From contig NZ_JPRO01000009.1 of the NCBI RefSeq assembly GCF_000737785.1, positions 27,384 through 91,383 on the forward strand: a stretch of DNA of 64,000 nt. The letters run 5' to 3'. The notes beneath the pieces are model-generated. The model did not search any database. It was given only the letters and a program-made list of their open reading frames with translations, and was not told the DNA's origin. A program made the position numbers and the translations under genes. This stretch comes from Chryseobacterium luteum (GTDB lineage Bacteria > Bacteroidota > Bacteroidia > Flavobacteriales > Weeksellaceae). Shown in pieces: positions 8,729 to 17,921 of this stretch (the first letter of the stretch is position 1; each line of letters begins with the position of its first letter).

Positions 8729-10117
8729 CTAGATGTGGATTACTTCACCATAAGCTGCTGCTGCTGCTTCCATGATAGCTTCGGAAACTGTTGGGTGAGG
8801 GTGGATCGATTTAATGATCTCATGACCTGTAGTTTCCAGTTTTCTCGCAACTACTGCTTCTGCAACCATATCTGTAACGCCTTCCCCGATCATATGGCAT
8901 CCTAACCACTCACCGTATTTGGCATCAAAAATAACTTTGATGAAACCGTCCGTATTTCCGTTTGCAGTGGCTTTACCACTTGCAGAAAGAGGGAATTTCC
9001 CTACTTTGATCTCATAGCCTTTTTCCTTAGCCTGCTTTTCTGTAAGACCTACAGATGCTACTTCAGGGTGGCAGTATGTACATCCCGGGATATTGCCGTA
9101 GTCGATTTTCTCAACATGCATTCCTTTGATTTTTTCAACACAGGTAATTCCTTCAGCAGAAGCAACGTGTGCCAGGGCTTGAGTAGGAATGATATCACCG
9201 ATTGCATAGTAACCCGGAACTGAAGTTTCATACCATTCGTTCACTAAAACCCTTCCCTTATCAGTCTGGATTCCCACTTCTTCCAATCCTATATTTTCAA
9301 TATTCGCAGCGATACCCACGGCAGAAAGTAAAATATCAGCTTCAAGGGTAATGTTTCCGTTAGCTGTTTTTACAGTAGCTTTTACGCCTTCTCCACTTGT
9401 ATCAACGCTTTCTACTGATGCATTGGTCATGATCTCGATACCTGTCTTTTTAAGAGATTTTTCCAAATGTTTGGAAATTTCCTCATCCTCTACAGGAACA
9501 ATATTAGGCATAAATTCTACAACAGTTACCTTAGTTCCCATTGTATTATAGAAATCGGCAAATTCTACCCCGATAGCACCTGAACCTACAACGATCATAG
9601 ATTTCGGCTGCTCAGGAAGAGACAATGCCTGTCTGTATCCGATTACTTTTTTACCGTCCTGAGGAAGGTTCGGAAGTTCTCTTGAACGCGCTCCTGTTGC
9701 AATTATGATGTTCTCTCCTGCATATTCAGTCACTTTACCGTCTTTATCTGTAACAGAAACTTTTTTACCTTTCTGAACCTTAGCTGTACCAAGAATCACA
9801 TCGATCTTGTTCTTCTTCATAAGGAATTCAATTCCTTTGCTCATTTTGCCGGCCACGCCACGGCTTCTCTGGATCACGTTTGGAAATTCAAAGCTGGCTT
9901 CCACTTTATTCAGACCATAGTCTTCAGCATGGTTGATATAATGAAAAACCTGGGCAGACTTCAGTAAAGCTTTCGTAGGAATACATCCCCAGTTCAGGCA
10001 GATACCCCCTAAGTTTTCTTTCTCGATAATTGCAGTTTTGAAACCTAATTGTGCTGCTCTGATCGCAGTAACATAACCGCCAGGACCGCTTCCGATGACA
10101 ATGATATCGTAGTTCAT
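8729..10117 (-). CDS. lpdA: Dihydrolipoyl dehydrogenase (E3)
   Basis: A 462-residue flavoprotein that reoxidises dihydrolipoamide with NAD+ in pyruvate, 2-oxoglutarate or branched-chain 2-oxoacid dehydrogenase complexes or the glycine cleavage system. Visible: N-terminal FAD-binding GSGPGG (residues 9-14), the redox disulfide in GGICLNWGCIPTK (Cys40 and Cys45), an NAD-binding GSGAIGVEF near residues 178-186, a second FAD motif around GYYAIGD, and the C-terminal catalytic HPHPTVSE (His441, Glu446). Full length. It is single-gene, with an intrinsic terminator behind it, so it probably serves several complexes; the fused E1 at 34180 is one candidate partner elsewhere in the window. Confidence 0.97.
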   Translation of the reverse strand: MNYDIIVIGSGPGGYVTAIRAAQLGFKTAIIEKENLGGICLNWGCIPTKALLKSAQVFHYINHAEDYGLNKVEASFEFPNVIQRSRGVAGKMSKGIEFLMKKNKIDVILGTAKVQKGKKVSVTDKDGKVTEYAGENIIIATGARSRELPNLPQDGKKVIGYRQALSLPEQPKSMIVVGSGAIGVEFADFYNTMGTKVTVVEFMPNIVPVEDEEISKHLEKSLKKTGIEIMTNASVESVDTSGEGVKATVKTANGNITLEADILLSAVGIAANIENIGLEEVGIQTDKGRVLVNEWYETSVPGYYAIGDIIPTQALAHVASAEGITCVEKIKGMHVEKIDYGNIPGCTYCHPEVASVGLTEKQAKEKGYEIKVGKFPLSASGKATANGNTDGFIKVIFDAKYGEWLGCHMIGEGVTDMVAEAVVARKLETTGHEIIKSIHPHPTVSEAIMEAAAAAYGEVIHI

Positions 10118-10219
10118 TATTTTAAAAATTTTATGCGAATTTAAGGAAAAATATTGGATGAAGCACGTTTCTGCAAATTCATCTCTAAGGTATTCCTAAG
10201 ACGGTTCCTATTACTTTAA

Positions 10220-10251
10220 ACAAAAAAGAGAATACAAAAAGCATTCTCTTT
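10220..10251 (-). terminator. Intrinsic terminator after small secreted protein gene
   Basis: AAAGAGAAT (10225-10233) pairs with ATTCTCTTT (10243-10251) around a 9-base loop. On the minus strand the stem runs into a T-rich tail. It ends the transcript of the 86-residue protein at 10315. Confidence 0.75.
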
Positions 10252-10314
10252 AGTTAAAACTCCGCAAACGGATTTTATTGAATTAAACTATTTCCATTGT
10301 ATTAAAAAATAGCG

Positions 10315-10575
10315 TTACATTTTTTTAAGCAGCCTTTTCTGGCTTCGGTATTTTTCATTTAAAGCCTTCAGCTGATCTCTCTTCATTTTTTTTGTGGCAA
10401 GCGGATGATTCAAAATCAGTTTTTTTTCCTCATTGTACCTTTTGTCCAGCTCATGCGATTTAGTATTGATCAATTCGCTCTTTGAAGGATGTGGCGGAGC
10501 AGGAGGATGTTTCTGGGCATTAACATTCATCGATAAGCCTAACAGCAATACTGTGGATATTAAAAACTTTCTCAT
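10315..10575 (-). CDS. Small secreted His/Pro/Lys-rich protein
   Basis: An 86-residue protein with a classic cleavable signal peptide (MRKFLISTVLLLGLSMNVNA-Q). The mature part starts KHPPAPPHPSKSE and continues as one charged, Lys/Arg/Glu-rich helix with a very basic end (LLKKM). This shape is seen in small periplasmic helical proteins, such as heavy-metal or stress-related Spy/CpxP-like ones in Bacteroidota, but no diagnostic LTxxQ motif is present, so I leave the function open. It is flanked by its own terminator and by a 137-bp gap to the GH3 gene, so it is a separate unit. Confidence 0.75.
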   Translation of the reverse strand: MRKFLISTVLLLGLSMNVNAQKHPPAPPHPSKSELINTKSHELDKRYNEEKKLILNHPLATKKMKRDQLKALNEKYRSQKRLLKKM

Positions 10576-10712
10576 GATATTTACTTTTTTAAATGATTTT
10601 AAACAATCAGTGATGATCAGTTAAATTCATTAGGTTAAAGTAAATATTACATATATCATACCATAGATATTACCTAAGCTGAAATCTTATCCTGCCTTCC
10701 TGTAAAATAAGG

Positions 10713-13382
10713 CTATTCAACATCAATATTCATCTTCAGAGGCAGGTTTTTAGAAGAATTTCCGACCATAATCCGGTAAGTTCCTTTTTCTACGGTCCAC
10801 TTCATATTTTCGTCTAAAAAGCGGAGTTCTTTCACTGGAATTTCAATGGTGACCTGCCTGGATTCTCCGGGTTTCAAATAGATTTTCCTGAAACCTTTCA
10901 ATTCAATAACAGGTCTTGAAACCGATGCCAGTAAATCTTTTACATACAACTGAACCACTTCACTTCCCGGTTTTGATCCGGTGTTTTTAACAACAACCTT
11001 TGCTGTAATCGTTTCATTTTCCAAATATTTTGTTTTGTTCAGCTTCAGATCAGAGATCTCAAAACTGGTATAGCTCAACCCAAATCCAAAAGGATAAAGA
11101 GGCTCCCCACTCAAATCATAATAGTCATTTCCTCTTCCTGTCGGATGGTGATTGTACGTAAGAGGCAGCTGCCCTTCTTCGGCCGGGAACGTAACCGGAA
11201 GCTTTCCTGATGGATTTTCTGACCCGAAAAGAATCTTTGCTACGGCATTTCCACCTTCTTCCCCGGGATACCAGACATCCAGAATAGCTCCTACCCGGTC
11301 TTTCCAGTGGGTTGTTTTTATCGCAGATCCGCCTACCAGGACTACAGTAACAGGCTTATTTAATTTTGAAACTTCGTGAATGAACTGTTCCTGATTTCCC
11401 GGGAGACTCAGTGAAGAACGGTCCTGAAACTCTCCTTCATGAATTCCTGCGGCAATGATTATATAATCTGCCTTCTGTGCAGCTTTTAAAGCATCATCAA
11501 AGTCTTTCTGATAATGGTCGATACCATAATTCCAGATCATCTCAATATTCGCCTCTCCCCTGCTTTCACGGAATTCTACCGTAATATCATATTTTTGGTC
11601 CTTCACAAAATCTACTGCTGTTGTTTTGGTTGAATAGCCCAGCTTCTCCCATTGGTCAATAAGCAGTTTTCCGTTCAGATACAGTCTAAAACCATCATTT
11701 CCGCGCAGTCCCAATTCGTATTTCCCGTTATCCGGAGCCTTTAACTTTCCCGTCCAGCGGATGCTGTAATTGTCAGGCTGCAGTTTTTCAGGATCAGGAG
11801 AATAAAGCGTCCATTTGAAATTAATCTGCTCGTCCTGCCTTTCAAAAACCGGACGGTCCGATAAACTTGTGTTGGAAAAATAATCCCCTGCCAATCCTTT
11901 TTTAGTTCCGAAAGATAAAAATTCAGCAGGAACCGTCTTGAAATCCTTCAGATTCCAGTTAATTCCTTTCTCATAAAAAATTTCAATATTTTTATTTTCA
12001 GTGATTTTTTTAATTCCCTCCAGGATACTTACTTTATGATTCCCCGGCCCGGAATACCCGCCTAATCTTGCATCAGCAGCATCTGTCCCTATAACGGCTA
12101 TTTTCCTGACCTCCGGAGAGACCGGTAATGTCCGGTTATTATTCTGCAGCAGAACAAAAGACTCCACGGCCGCTTTTTCAGCCAGTCCTTTATGGTCAAT
12201 CTTTTTTAATTCTTTTATTTCCTGATCAGACACATAGGGATTTTCAAAAAGTCCCAGCTCAAATTTCGCTCTAAGAACTCTCGCCACGGCATCATCGATC
12301 CGGCTTTGTGGAATTCTTCCATCCAGAAACGGAGGAATGAATAGCTGATAATGTTTGTATTCTGTCTGGAATATCACATCCAGGCCCGCATTAATGGCCT
12401 GCGCCGAGGCATCAGCATAATCTTTTGCAGTAAAATGCAGCACATTTGCCCCTCCTACTGCACTGGCATCGCTGATGACAAAGCCCCGGAAGTTCCATTC
12501 CTGTTTCAGCTTTTCTGTGAGCAGCCAGTGGTTGGCCGTTGAAGGTCTTCCGTCAAGCAGGTTATAAGAAGTCATCACGGATCTGCTTTTTCCTGCTGTA
12601 AACGCTTTATGAAAAGGAATGAGGTGTGTTTCTTCCAGGTATCTTCTGCTCCAGTGAATGGGATATGAATCTCTTCCGCCTTCTCCTACGTTGGCCAGAA
12701 AATGTTTCGGAGTGGTAATGATTCCCATATCTTCGAATGATCTCACAAACCCGGTTCCCATTACAGATGTTAAAAAAGGATCTTCGCCATAGGTTTCTTC
12801 TGTGCGTCCCCACCTGACATCACTGGCCAGGTTGACGACAGGCGTGAGGATCTGCCGGATCCCTCTCAGCCTGGATTCTTTGGCTATTGCAGAGGATACT
12901 TCTCTCATCAGGTCCGGATTAAAGGAGGCTGATAAACCGATAGCCTGCGGAAAAGCGGTTGCACCTTCGCGCATTAGCCCGTGTAAGGCTTCATCAAATG
13001 GAATAACCGGAATTCCCAATCTGGATTCTTCCATGAAATATTTTTGGATGGCATTGATCTTTTTTGCCAGTTTTTCAGCGTCCTCTCCGGCATTATATTT
13101 CAGCATCTGTCCGGCTGCACCGCCACCCTGGTTTCCGGCACTTACCTGAAATCCGAAAATTCCGTGTTTGTACTGGTCTTTGGGAATGTTGTCAAGGTCT
13201 CCCGGAATCATAAAACACTGCCAGAACTTTTCTTCCGGAGTCATTCTTTTCAGCAGGTCCTGAACCCTGGCTTCAACAGGCTGTTCTGGATCCTTATACA
13301 CAGGTTTTCCTTTCTGCGCATGCATACAGGCAGAGCTTAATGACAATGTAATAACCGTCAGTTTAATAAAATTCAGCTTCAT
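10713..13382 (-). CDS. GH3 beta-glucosidase-like enzyme with PA14 insert
   Basis: An 889-residue exported glycoside hydrolase. A signal peptide (residues 1-22) precedes a GH3 N-terminal barrel with the nucleophile motif VISDASAVGG (Asp305), a GH3 C-terminal domain, an inserted PA14 sugar-binding domain (about residues 480-610, from KKGLAGDYFSNTSL to the KYDITVEFRES segment), and a C-terminal fibronectin III-like domain after the FGFGLSYTSFE hallmark. PA14-bearing GH3 enzymes act mostly on beta-gluco- or related beta-linked oligosaccharides in the periplasm. Its start codon overlaps the stop of the upstream alpha-fucosidase by one base (TAATG), so the pair is translationally coupled and presumably attacks the same fucosylated glycan. 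Substrate is inferred. Confidence 0.93.
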   Translation of the reverse strand: MKLNFIKLTVITLSLSSACMHAQKGKPVYKDPEQPVEARVQDLLKRMTPEEKFWQCFMIPGDLDNIPKDQYKHGIFGFQVSAGNQGGGAAGQMLKYNAGEDAEKLAKKINAIQKYFMEESRLGIPVIPFDEALHGLMREGATAFPQAIGLSASFNPDLMREVSSAIAKESRLRGIRQILTPVVNLASDVRWGRTEETYGEDPFLTSVMGTGFVRSFEDMGIITTPKHFLANVGEGGRDSYPIHWSRRYLEETHLIPFHKAFTAGKSRSVMTSYNLLDGRPSTANHWLLTEKLKQEWNFRGFVISDASAVGGANVLHFTAKDYADASAQAINAGLDVIFQTEYKHYQLFIPPFLDGRIPQSRIDDAVARVLRAKFELGLFENPYVSDQEIKELKKIDHKGLAEKAAVESFVLLQNNNRTLPVSPEVRKIAVIGTDAADARLGGYSGPGNHKVSILEGIKKITENKNIEIFYEKGINWNLKDFKTVPAEFLSFGTKKGLAGDYFSNTSLSDRPVFERQDEQINFKWTLYSPDPEKLQPDNYSIRWTGKLKAPDNGKYELGLRGNDGFRLYLNGKLLIDQWEKLGYSTKTTAVDFVKDQKYDITVEFRESRGEANIEMIWNYGIDHYQKDFDDALKAAQKADYIIIAAGIHEGEFQDRSSLSLPGNQEQFIHEVSKLNKPVTVVLVGGSAIKTTHWKDRVGAILDVWYPGEEGGNAVAKILFGSENPSGKLPVTFPAEEGQLPLTYNHHPTGRGNDYYDLSGEPLYPFGFGLSYTSFEISDLKLNKTKYLENETITAKVVVKNTGSKPGSEVVQLYVKDLLASVSRPVIELKGFRKIYLKPGESRQVTIEIPVKELRFLDENMKWTVEKGTYRIMVGNSSKNLPLKMNIDVE

Positions 13383-14824
13383 TAGTTCGTCATTTGAATT
13401 ACTGTGGCAAACTTCAGTTTTGTTCTTTCTTCAGGAAGTTGTATTTCCATTGTATTTCCGACCTGTTTCCACTGTATTTTTGAGGCAAGTCCGAGAACTT
13501 TCAGTGTTTTGGGTCTAAAGTTTTCAGGAAGTAGAAAAGTGAGGAAAGACGGGGTTTCATAATCTGTTTTATCGTCAATATGAAATACGTTTAGGGTTTT
13601 ACCATCTTTAGCCTGGGTATAATAAAAATCCCCATAGTGATAGGGCACTGCACTTCTGGTGGCAAATACAGCCGACTGATTTTTCTCCATCCAGCCGGAG
13701 ATTTCGTTTAATCTCTGATAAACTACGGCATCATAGTCGCCATTGGGCCCCGGAGCTATATTCATCAGGTAATTTCCACCTCTTGAAATAATCTTTATGA
13801 GGGTTTCTATGATCTTTTGTGAGGATTTATAGTGATCATTGGGAACATAGGAAAAAGAGTCTCCCATGGTGATACAGCTTTCCCAGGGAACAGAAAGTGC
13901 ATGTTCGGGAACGGCCTGTTCAGGGGTGACATAATTCTCCCACTTTCCGGGCACGGTACGGTCTACGACAATGATTCCCGGCTGATTTTTTCTGGCCATG
14001 GTGCCTATTTTGTCCATATCGATATCCTGCTCTACTTTAATGGTCCTCTGCCATTCTACAGAGGGATCAATGGTGCGGAAAGGGCGTACCCAGCCTCCAT
14101 CCAGCCACAGAATATCTATTTTTCCGTAATTGGAAGTGATCTCATTCAGTTGGTTGAAGGTCAGTTTTTTGAAATTTTCCCAACGTTCCGGATATTTTTT
14201 CGGATCATAGTTTACGTTTCTGTCTTTTGGCGGGAAATACGGCCACCAGTAGTTTTCAGAATGCCAGTCGGGTTTTGAAAAGTATGCCCCGATCCTGAAA
14301 CCATTTTTTCTGAAGGTGTTAAAGATTTCTTTGGTAACGTCTGCTTTGGGATTTTTTGAAAAAGGTGTTTTCGCGGAGGTAATTTTATAGTCGGATTCTT
14401 TGGTATCAAACATGGCAAAGCCGTCATGGTGCTTTGTTGTGAAAACCACATACTTCATCCCTGCTTTTTTTACGGCTTCTGCCCATTTCTGAGGATTAAA
14501 ATCTACCGGGTTGAAGGTTGTCTGAAGATTCTCGTAATTCTTTACATATTCACTGTAAGATTTTCCGTGTTCAGGCTTTCTCTGTGTCCAGGATTCATCT
14601 TCGGGACAAAGGCTCCAGCTTTCTACAATTCCCCATTGGCTGTAAGTTCCCCAATGCATGAACAGTCCGAATTTGAGATCCTGCCACTGTTCAAGGTTCT
14701 GAACAACAAGCGGATCATCCGGTTTTTGATAACCTGCAGAGACATTATGCGCCTGTGAAAAGAAGGCAGAAGATATCAGAAAAGTTGACAGGAAAAGGGT
14801 TTTCGGTTTCTGTTTAAGGAGCAT
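13382..14824 (-). CDS. GH29 alpha-L-fucosidase
   Basis: A 480-residue exported enzyme that removes alpha-linked L-fucose from glycans. An N-terminal signal peptide (ending around FFSQA) is followed by the GH29 barrel: the FGLFMHWGTYSQWG start, VVFTTKHHDGFAMFDT in the centre, and the nucleophile in IDILWLDGGW (Asp242). A beta-sandwich C-terminal part follows. Length is typical for the family. It is first in a two-gene operon with the GH3 enzyme. No SusC/SusD pair lies next to it, so this is not a full polysaccharide utilisation locus. The acid/base residue is poorly conserved in GH29 and I do not assign it. Confidence 0.95.
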   Translation of the reverse strand: MLLKQKPKTLFLSTFLISSAFFSQAHNVSAGYQKPDDPLVVQNLEQWQDLKFGLFMHWGTYSQWGIVESWSLCPEDESWTQRKPEHGKSYSEYVKNYENLQTTFNPVDFNPQKWAEAVKKAGMKYVVFTTKHHDGFAMFDTKESDYKITSAKTPFSKNPKADVTKEIFNTFRKNGFRIGAYFSKPDWHSENYWWPYFPPKDRNVNYDPKKYPERWENFKKLTFNQLNEITSNYGKIDILWLDGGWVRPFRTIDPSVEWQRTIKVEQDIDMDKIGTMARKNQPGIIVVDRTVPGKWENYVTPEQAVPEHALSVPWESCITMGDSFSYVPNDHYKSSQKIIETLIKIISRGGNYLMNIAPGPNGDYDAVVYQRLNEISGWMEKNQSAVFATRSAVPYHYGDFYYTQAKDGKTLNVFHIDDKTDYETPSFLTFLLPENFRPKTLKVLGLASKIQWKQVGNTMEIQLPEERTKLKFATVIQMTN

Positions 14825-14894
14825 AAAGGATTAGTTTTTGCTAATTTAATCATCCTTTTTTTAATCGGCAAACCTTAATTTCCAGGGAGATCAG

Positions 14895-15599
14895 TCACAT
14901 CGTATATTTCTTTGTTTTTACTTCAATTCCGGAGCCTTCCGCCAGCATTACAGAAACAGGTTTCTGACCGTTCAGGAATGCAAATTCTTTTCCATAAAGG
15001 GCATTAAATTCAATATCAAACTGGTACTCTTTAATATGATAGTAGTCCCATTTGGGGTGGCAGACTTCATATTCCGAGGTTCTATTTTCTCTTTTGGTAA
15101 ACCCGAAATAATGTTCTGTAATAAATTCAAATTCTGAACCGTTTTCCATTGGCTGCGCATCGTTTCCGGCTGTAATCTGTAGAGAATGCCAGCTTTTGTC
15201 TTTCCAGGAGTATTTAACCGTCAGTTCGTCACCATTCACCCGGATTTCGTTGTTCATGGGCATTGTTTTATAATTTTCTCTATAAAATAAGTTGGCCACA
15301 AAGCTGAGCGCATATTTGGGAACGATCTCTTTGATGAAAACCACCCCTCTTTTCCAGAGATCTTTCTCTTTCTTTTTAACGTAAAACCTAAGATTTACCT
15401 CTTCAAAATTCCGGTGAAAAGGAATTGAAAAACCCAGCAGCCTGGTATTTAAAAACATAAATCCTACAAGGCTTACATAGCATTTTCCGTGGTAGAAATC
15501 GATCTCGGTGCCTTCGGGGAGGTATTTCATTAAGATTTCAGGGTTTATTTCGTAGTTTATTATTGCTAATTTTCGCCATTCGGCTTTCAGGAAGTTCAT
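14895..15599 (-). CDS. DUF2071 (YqjF-like) family protein
   Basis: A 234-residue soluble protein matching the DUF2071 family: the LAIINYEINPEILMKYLPEG opening, the YVSLVGFMFLNTRLLG core, the FEEVNLRFYV segment and RGVVFIKEIVPKYALSFVANLFYRE. Biochemical function of the family is not settled; it has a fold related to acetoacetate decarboxylase. It is the last gene of the minus-strand unit that begins near 18675 and holds a desaturase and a DCC thiol-oxidoreductase. A degraded SRPBCC gene separates it from the desaturase. The grouping suggests a role in lipid or membrane chemistry, which is inference. Confidence 0.85.
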   Translation of the reverse strand: MNFLKAEWRKLAIINYEINPEILMKYLPEGTEIDFYHGKCYVSLVGFMFLNTRLLGFSIPFHRNFEEVNLRFYVKKKEKDLWKRGVVFIKEIVPKYALSFVANLFYRENYKTMPMNNEIRVNGDELTVKYSWKDKSWHSLQITAGNDAQPMENGSEFEFITEHYFGFTKRENRTSEYEVCHPKWDYYHIKEYQFDIEFNALYGKEFAFLNGQKPVSVMLAEGSGIEVKTKKYTM

Positions 15600-15642
15600 T
15601 TTTGTGTTTTTTGAGGTTGGAGATTGGGATCGGATTTCCCAG

Positions 15643-15865
15643 TTATGTGGTAATGGAATATGGGTTGATTGATTCTGCAGTTTTCTTAATTAATTCGTTT
15701 CTGTCAAGTAAGAAGCTTCTCATATAGTTTTTAAGGAAAATATGATTAAAAAATCTTCCTGCTATTCCAAACGGAGACTCAAATTCAAAGATATCGATCA
15801 TGAGCCAGATCAAAAACTTTATATAAATCTGCTTTGACAGGGGTTTCTAAATAAATTGTAGCCAT
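15643..15865 (-). pseudogene. SRPBCC-family protein remnant (internal deletion)
   Basis: Reading the minus strand from ATG at 15865 gives MATIYLETPVKADLYKVFDLA, then a stop. In a shifted frame the downstream part gives WLMIDIFEFESPFGIAGRFF, then NHIFLKNYMRSFLLDRNELI and further residues to a stop at 15643. These two pieces look like the start and end of one SRPBCC (START/Bet v1-like) protein: the N-terminal beta strand with its VFDLA helix start, and the C-terminal F-PFG--G motif with the long helix and LLxxRNxxIK ending. The middle (roughly 80-90 codons) is missing. So this is a gene broken by a deletion that also shifted the frame. It sits 16 bp behind the desaturase, inside the operon. Confidence 0.75.
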
Positions 15866-15881
15866 TTTTTAAGTTTCAATT

Positions 15882-16664
15882 TTAAAAGGTCTGCTTTTTG
15901 TCCAGTTCCAGCAATACATTATCAATTCTTTCTGCAAGTTCGGGCAGTTTAATTGTGGGTACAGCAGGAAAAAGGTGATGCTCCATATGATAAAACATGC
16001 TGAATGTAAGTTTATTTTTCCATGATCCCCGCTGTGTTCTTGCGATACCAGGATTTTCATTGGTATCGTGATGAACAGTCCATACCGCAAAGAATGCCAT
16101 TAAAAATTCTCCGGAAAACATGATCAGCATATGATAGATAAGGAAATGAATCTGGAAATAGAACACTGTAAAAGCAAAAGCAGCAATCGAAATGATTTCT
16201 ATAAGCATATTCCTTTTATACTGTCGGTTGGCTTTTTTAAACGTGATCCAATGAATCAGGAACATATGTTTCGGGCCATACAGAATAGCTTCATACCATT
16301 TCATGGAGGCAGATTTTCCTTCGTAATCGTCTTCTGAAAGACAGAATTTGTGATGCCTGATATGGTTGAATTTCACGGCATGAATAGATGCCATCATCAA
16401 AATACTGTTCAGATAAAGGGACAGCCAGGTAAGAAATTTTCCGGTTCCCAAAGCATTGTGAAAACCATTATGCACCTGTCTGAGCGCCGTAAGAAAAAAG
16501 AATCCTGAAAATGGAAGTGCCAGCCAGTAATATTCATAATATGCCAGCAGCACTGAAATAAAAAACCATGGGAGGCTGATATTGTTTTCAATCAGCATTT
16601 CTTTAGCAGAAAGGGTTCTGAGGTCTTTCCATTCTACTTTTCTGATGAGTTCAAGTGGGTTCAT
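15882..16664 (-). CDS. Membrane fatty acid desaturase
   Basis: A 260-residue integral-membrane di-iron enzyme of the fatty acid desaturase family, which would introduce a double bond (or hydroxyl) into an acyl chain. The histidine boxes are visible: HNGFHN near residue 66-71, HIRHHKF near 101-107, the HHDTNEN segment near 198, and HMEHHLFP near 228-235. Hydrophobic segments lie between them (LPWFFISVLLAYYEYYWLAL, and the FHFLIYHMLIMF region). It is somewhat short for the family but has all boxes. It lies 10 bp behind the DCC-family gene, in the operon under the GbsR-like operator at 18690. Substrate unknown. Confidence 0.9.
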   Translation of the reverse strand: MNPLELIRKVEWKDLRTLSAKEMLIENNISLPWFFISVLLAYYEYYWLALPFSGFFFLTALRQVHNGFHNALGTGKFLTWLSLYLNSILMMASIHAVKFNHIRHHKFCLSEDDYEGKSASMKWYEAILYGPKHMFLIHWITFKKANRQYKRNMLIEIISIAAFAFTVFYFQIHFLIYHMLIMFSGEFLMAFFAVWTVHHDTNENPGIARTQRGSWKNKLTFSMFYHMEHHLFPAVPTIKLPELAERIDNVLLELDKKQTF

Positions 16665-16674
16665 TTTTCAGTTT

Positions 16675-17484
16675 TTAAAGAGTGAGCCAAATAATAAATG
16701 CCAAAGCTGTTATTCCGAAGAGGATCCATGAGATAGCAGGAAGATAGTTCAATTTCAGGAGTCTGCATCGTCTCAAATGTTCCAGAAACATAATCAATAC
16801 CACAATTCCAAAATAAATGATATAAAAAAGAGGTGTGAGATTGGTCAGTAAAACCGGAATTAAGAGCAGTGTCCCGATCATGGAAACCGTCATCATATTT
16901 CCGAGATAATCCCAGATTTTATCTTTTAAATAAGCTCTCAGAAATACGGTCTGCCAAAGGAGCAGTCCAATGCAGAGAGCTAATTCTCTCATGAAATTAT
17001 AATTCAGATTAAATCCCAGTTTTCCGGAAAATACACTCAGGATATACGCTGAAAAGATGACTACAAAGCTTATATAGGCTACCCTGTATTTAAGATTAAA
17101 ATCCGGAATGCAGGCCTGTTCAGTGTGATTTGCTGACGGAATGATCTGTTTACGGTTATAAGAAACCAATGAATACAGTTTTCTGAAAAACCAGTACAGA
17201 GGTTTTATCCTTGCAATTGTCTCCAGCAAAGGAAAGGAATTTCCAATGATGAGAAGAAGGCTGTCCAATCCGTACACCACTTCGTTTCTGTTGTGATCTA
17301 TCAATGCAATCTCGTTCTTCGCGCGGCTGAAATCTATGATGGATTTATTATCTGCAGATATTTCTGTAAAAGCTTCTCTTCCGTTCTCATCAAGCATTCC
17401 GCATTTTGTAAAACCTTTAGAATAGATATTGCACATAGGACATTCATTGTCGTAAATCAGGGTATGATTTTGTAAGGTTTTCAT
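16675..17484 (-). CDS. DCC-family thiol-disulfide oxidoreductase with membrane domain
   Basis: A 269-residue fusion. Residues 1-110 are a DCC (DUF393) domain, recognisable from YDNECPMCNIYSKGF with the CxxC pair Cys15/Cys18 and the VVYGLDSLLLIIGN segment. These proteins have a thioredoxin-like fold. Residues 130-269 carry about five membrane segments (VAYISFVVIFSAYILSVF and others). Members are often found next to desaturase-type genes, as here, where a redox partner for the di-iron enzyme is a plausible role. It is part of the minus-strand operon between the small membrane protein gene (17496) and the desaturase (15882). Confidence 0.85.
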   Translation of the reverse strand: MKTLQNHTLIYDNECPMCNIYSKGFTKCGMLDENGREAFTEISADNKSIIDFSRAKNEIALIDHNRNEVVYGLDSLLLIIGNSFPLLETIARIKPLYWFFRKLYSLVSYNRKQIIPSANHTEQACIPDFNLKYRVAYISFVVIFSAYILSVFSGKLGFNLNYNFMRELALCIGLLLWQTVFLRAYLKDKIWDYLGNMMTVSMIGTLLLIPVLLTNLTPLFYIIYFGIVVLIMFLEHLRRCRLLKLNYLPAISWILFGITALAFIIWLTL

Positions 17485-17495
17485 CTGTAATTATT

Positions 17496-17849
17496 TTAAA
17501 AACTGATATATTCTGAATCATGAAAAACATATATAATAGCCATTATCAGGCTGTAAAAAAGAGATAGCATCAAAATAGATCCGAAAAAATCAGTAACATC
17601 ATGATTATGCTTAAAAAGGAAAATCATCAGCAAAGAAATCCAAACAGGTATTATAAAAATTCCGTAAATGATATATCCTACTGTTTTTTTATTTTTCTGA
17701 AATACTCTTATTATGAAACTTATCAACTGTGGAATTCCTACTATAAAATAGAAAAAAAGAATTCCTTCTGAAACAGCTGCTAGAACTCCTGCGGCCAGGA
17801 ACAATAACTGAATATAAAAGTCATATTTCGTAAATGTTTTCATGATCAT
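17496..17849 (-). CDS. Small hypothetical membrane protein
   Basis: A 117-residue protein made almost entirely of four hydrophobic helices (for example IQLLFLAAGVLAAVSEGILF, IIYGIFIIPVWISLLMIFLF and SILMLSLFYSLIMAIIYVF) separated by short charged loops. No family recognised. Either of two start Met (first residues MIMK) is possible. It lies 11 bp before the DCC gene and 72 bp behind the 133-residue membrane protein, so it belongs to the same operon. Confidence 0.75.
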   Translation of the reverse strand: MIMKTFTKYDFYIQLLFLAAGVLAAVSEGILFFYFIVGIPQLISFIIRVFQKNKKTVGYIIYGIFIIPVWISLLMIFLFKHNHDVTDFFGSILMLSLFYSLIMAIIYVFHDSEYISF

Positions 17850-17921
17850 TCATTTTAAAAGGTCAGGAAATCCCCTCGGGTTCTTTTGTTTGAGGATCTG
17901 AAGGTGATATACATCCAGATC

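Noticed and set aside
13832..14278. 148-codon plus-strand ORF opposite the fucosidase gene
   Set aside because: The fucosidase has clear family motifs on the other strand; this ORF has none.
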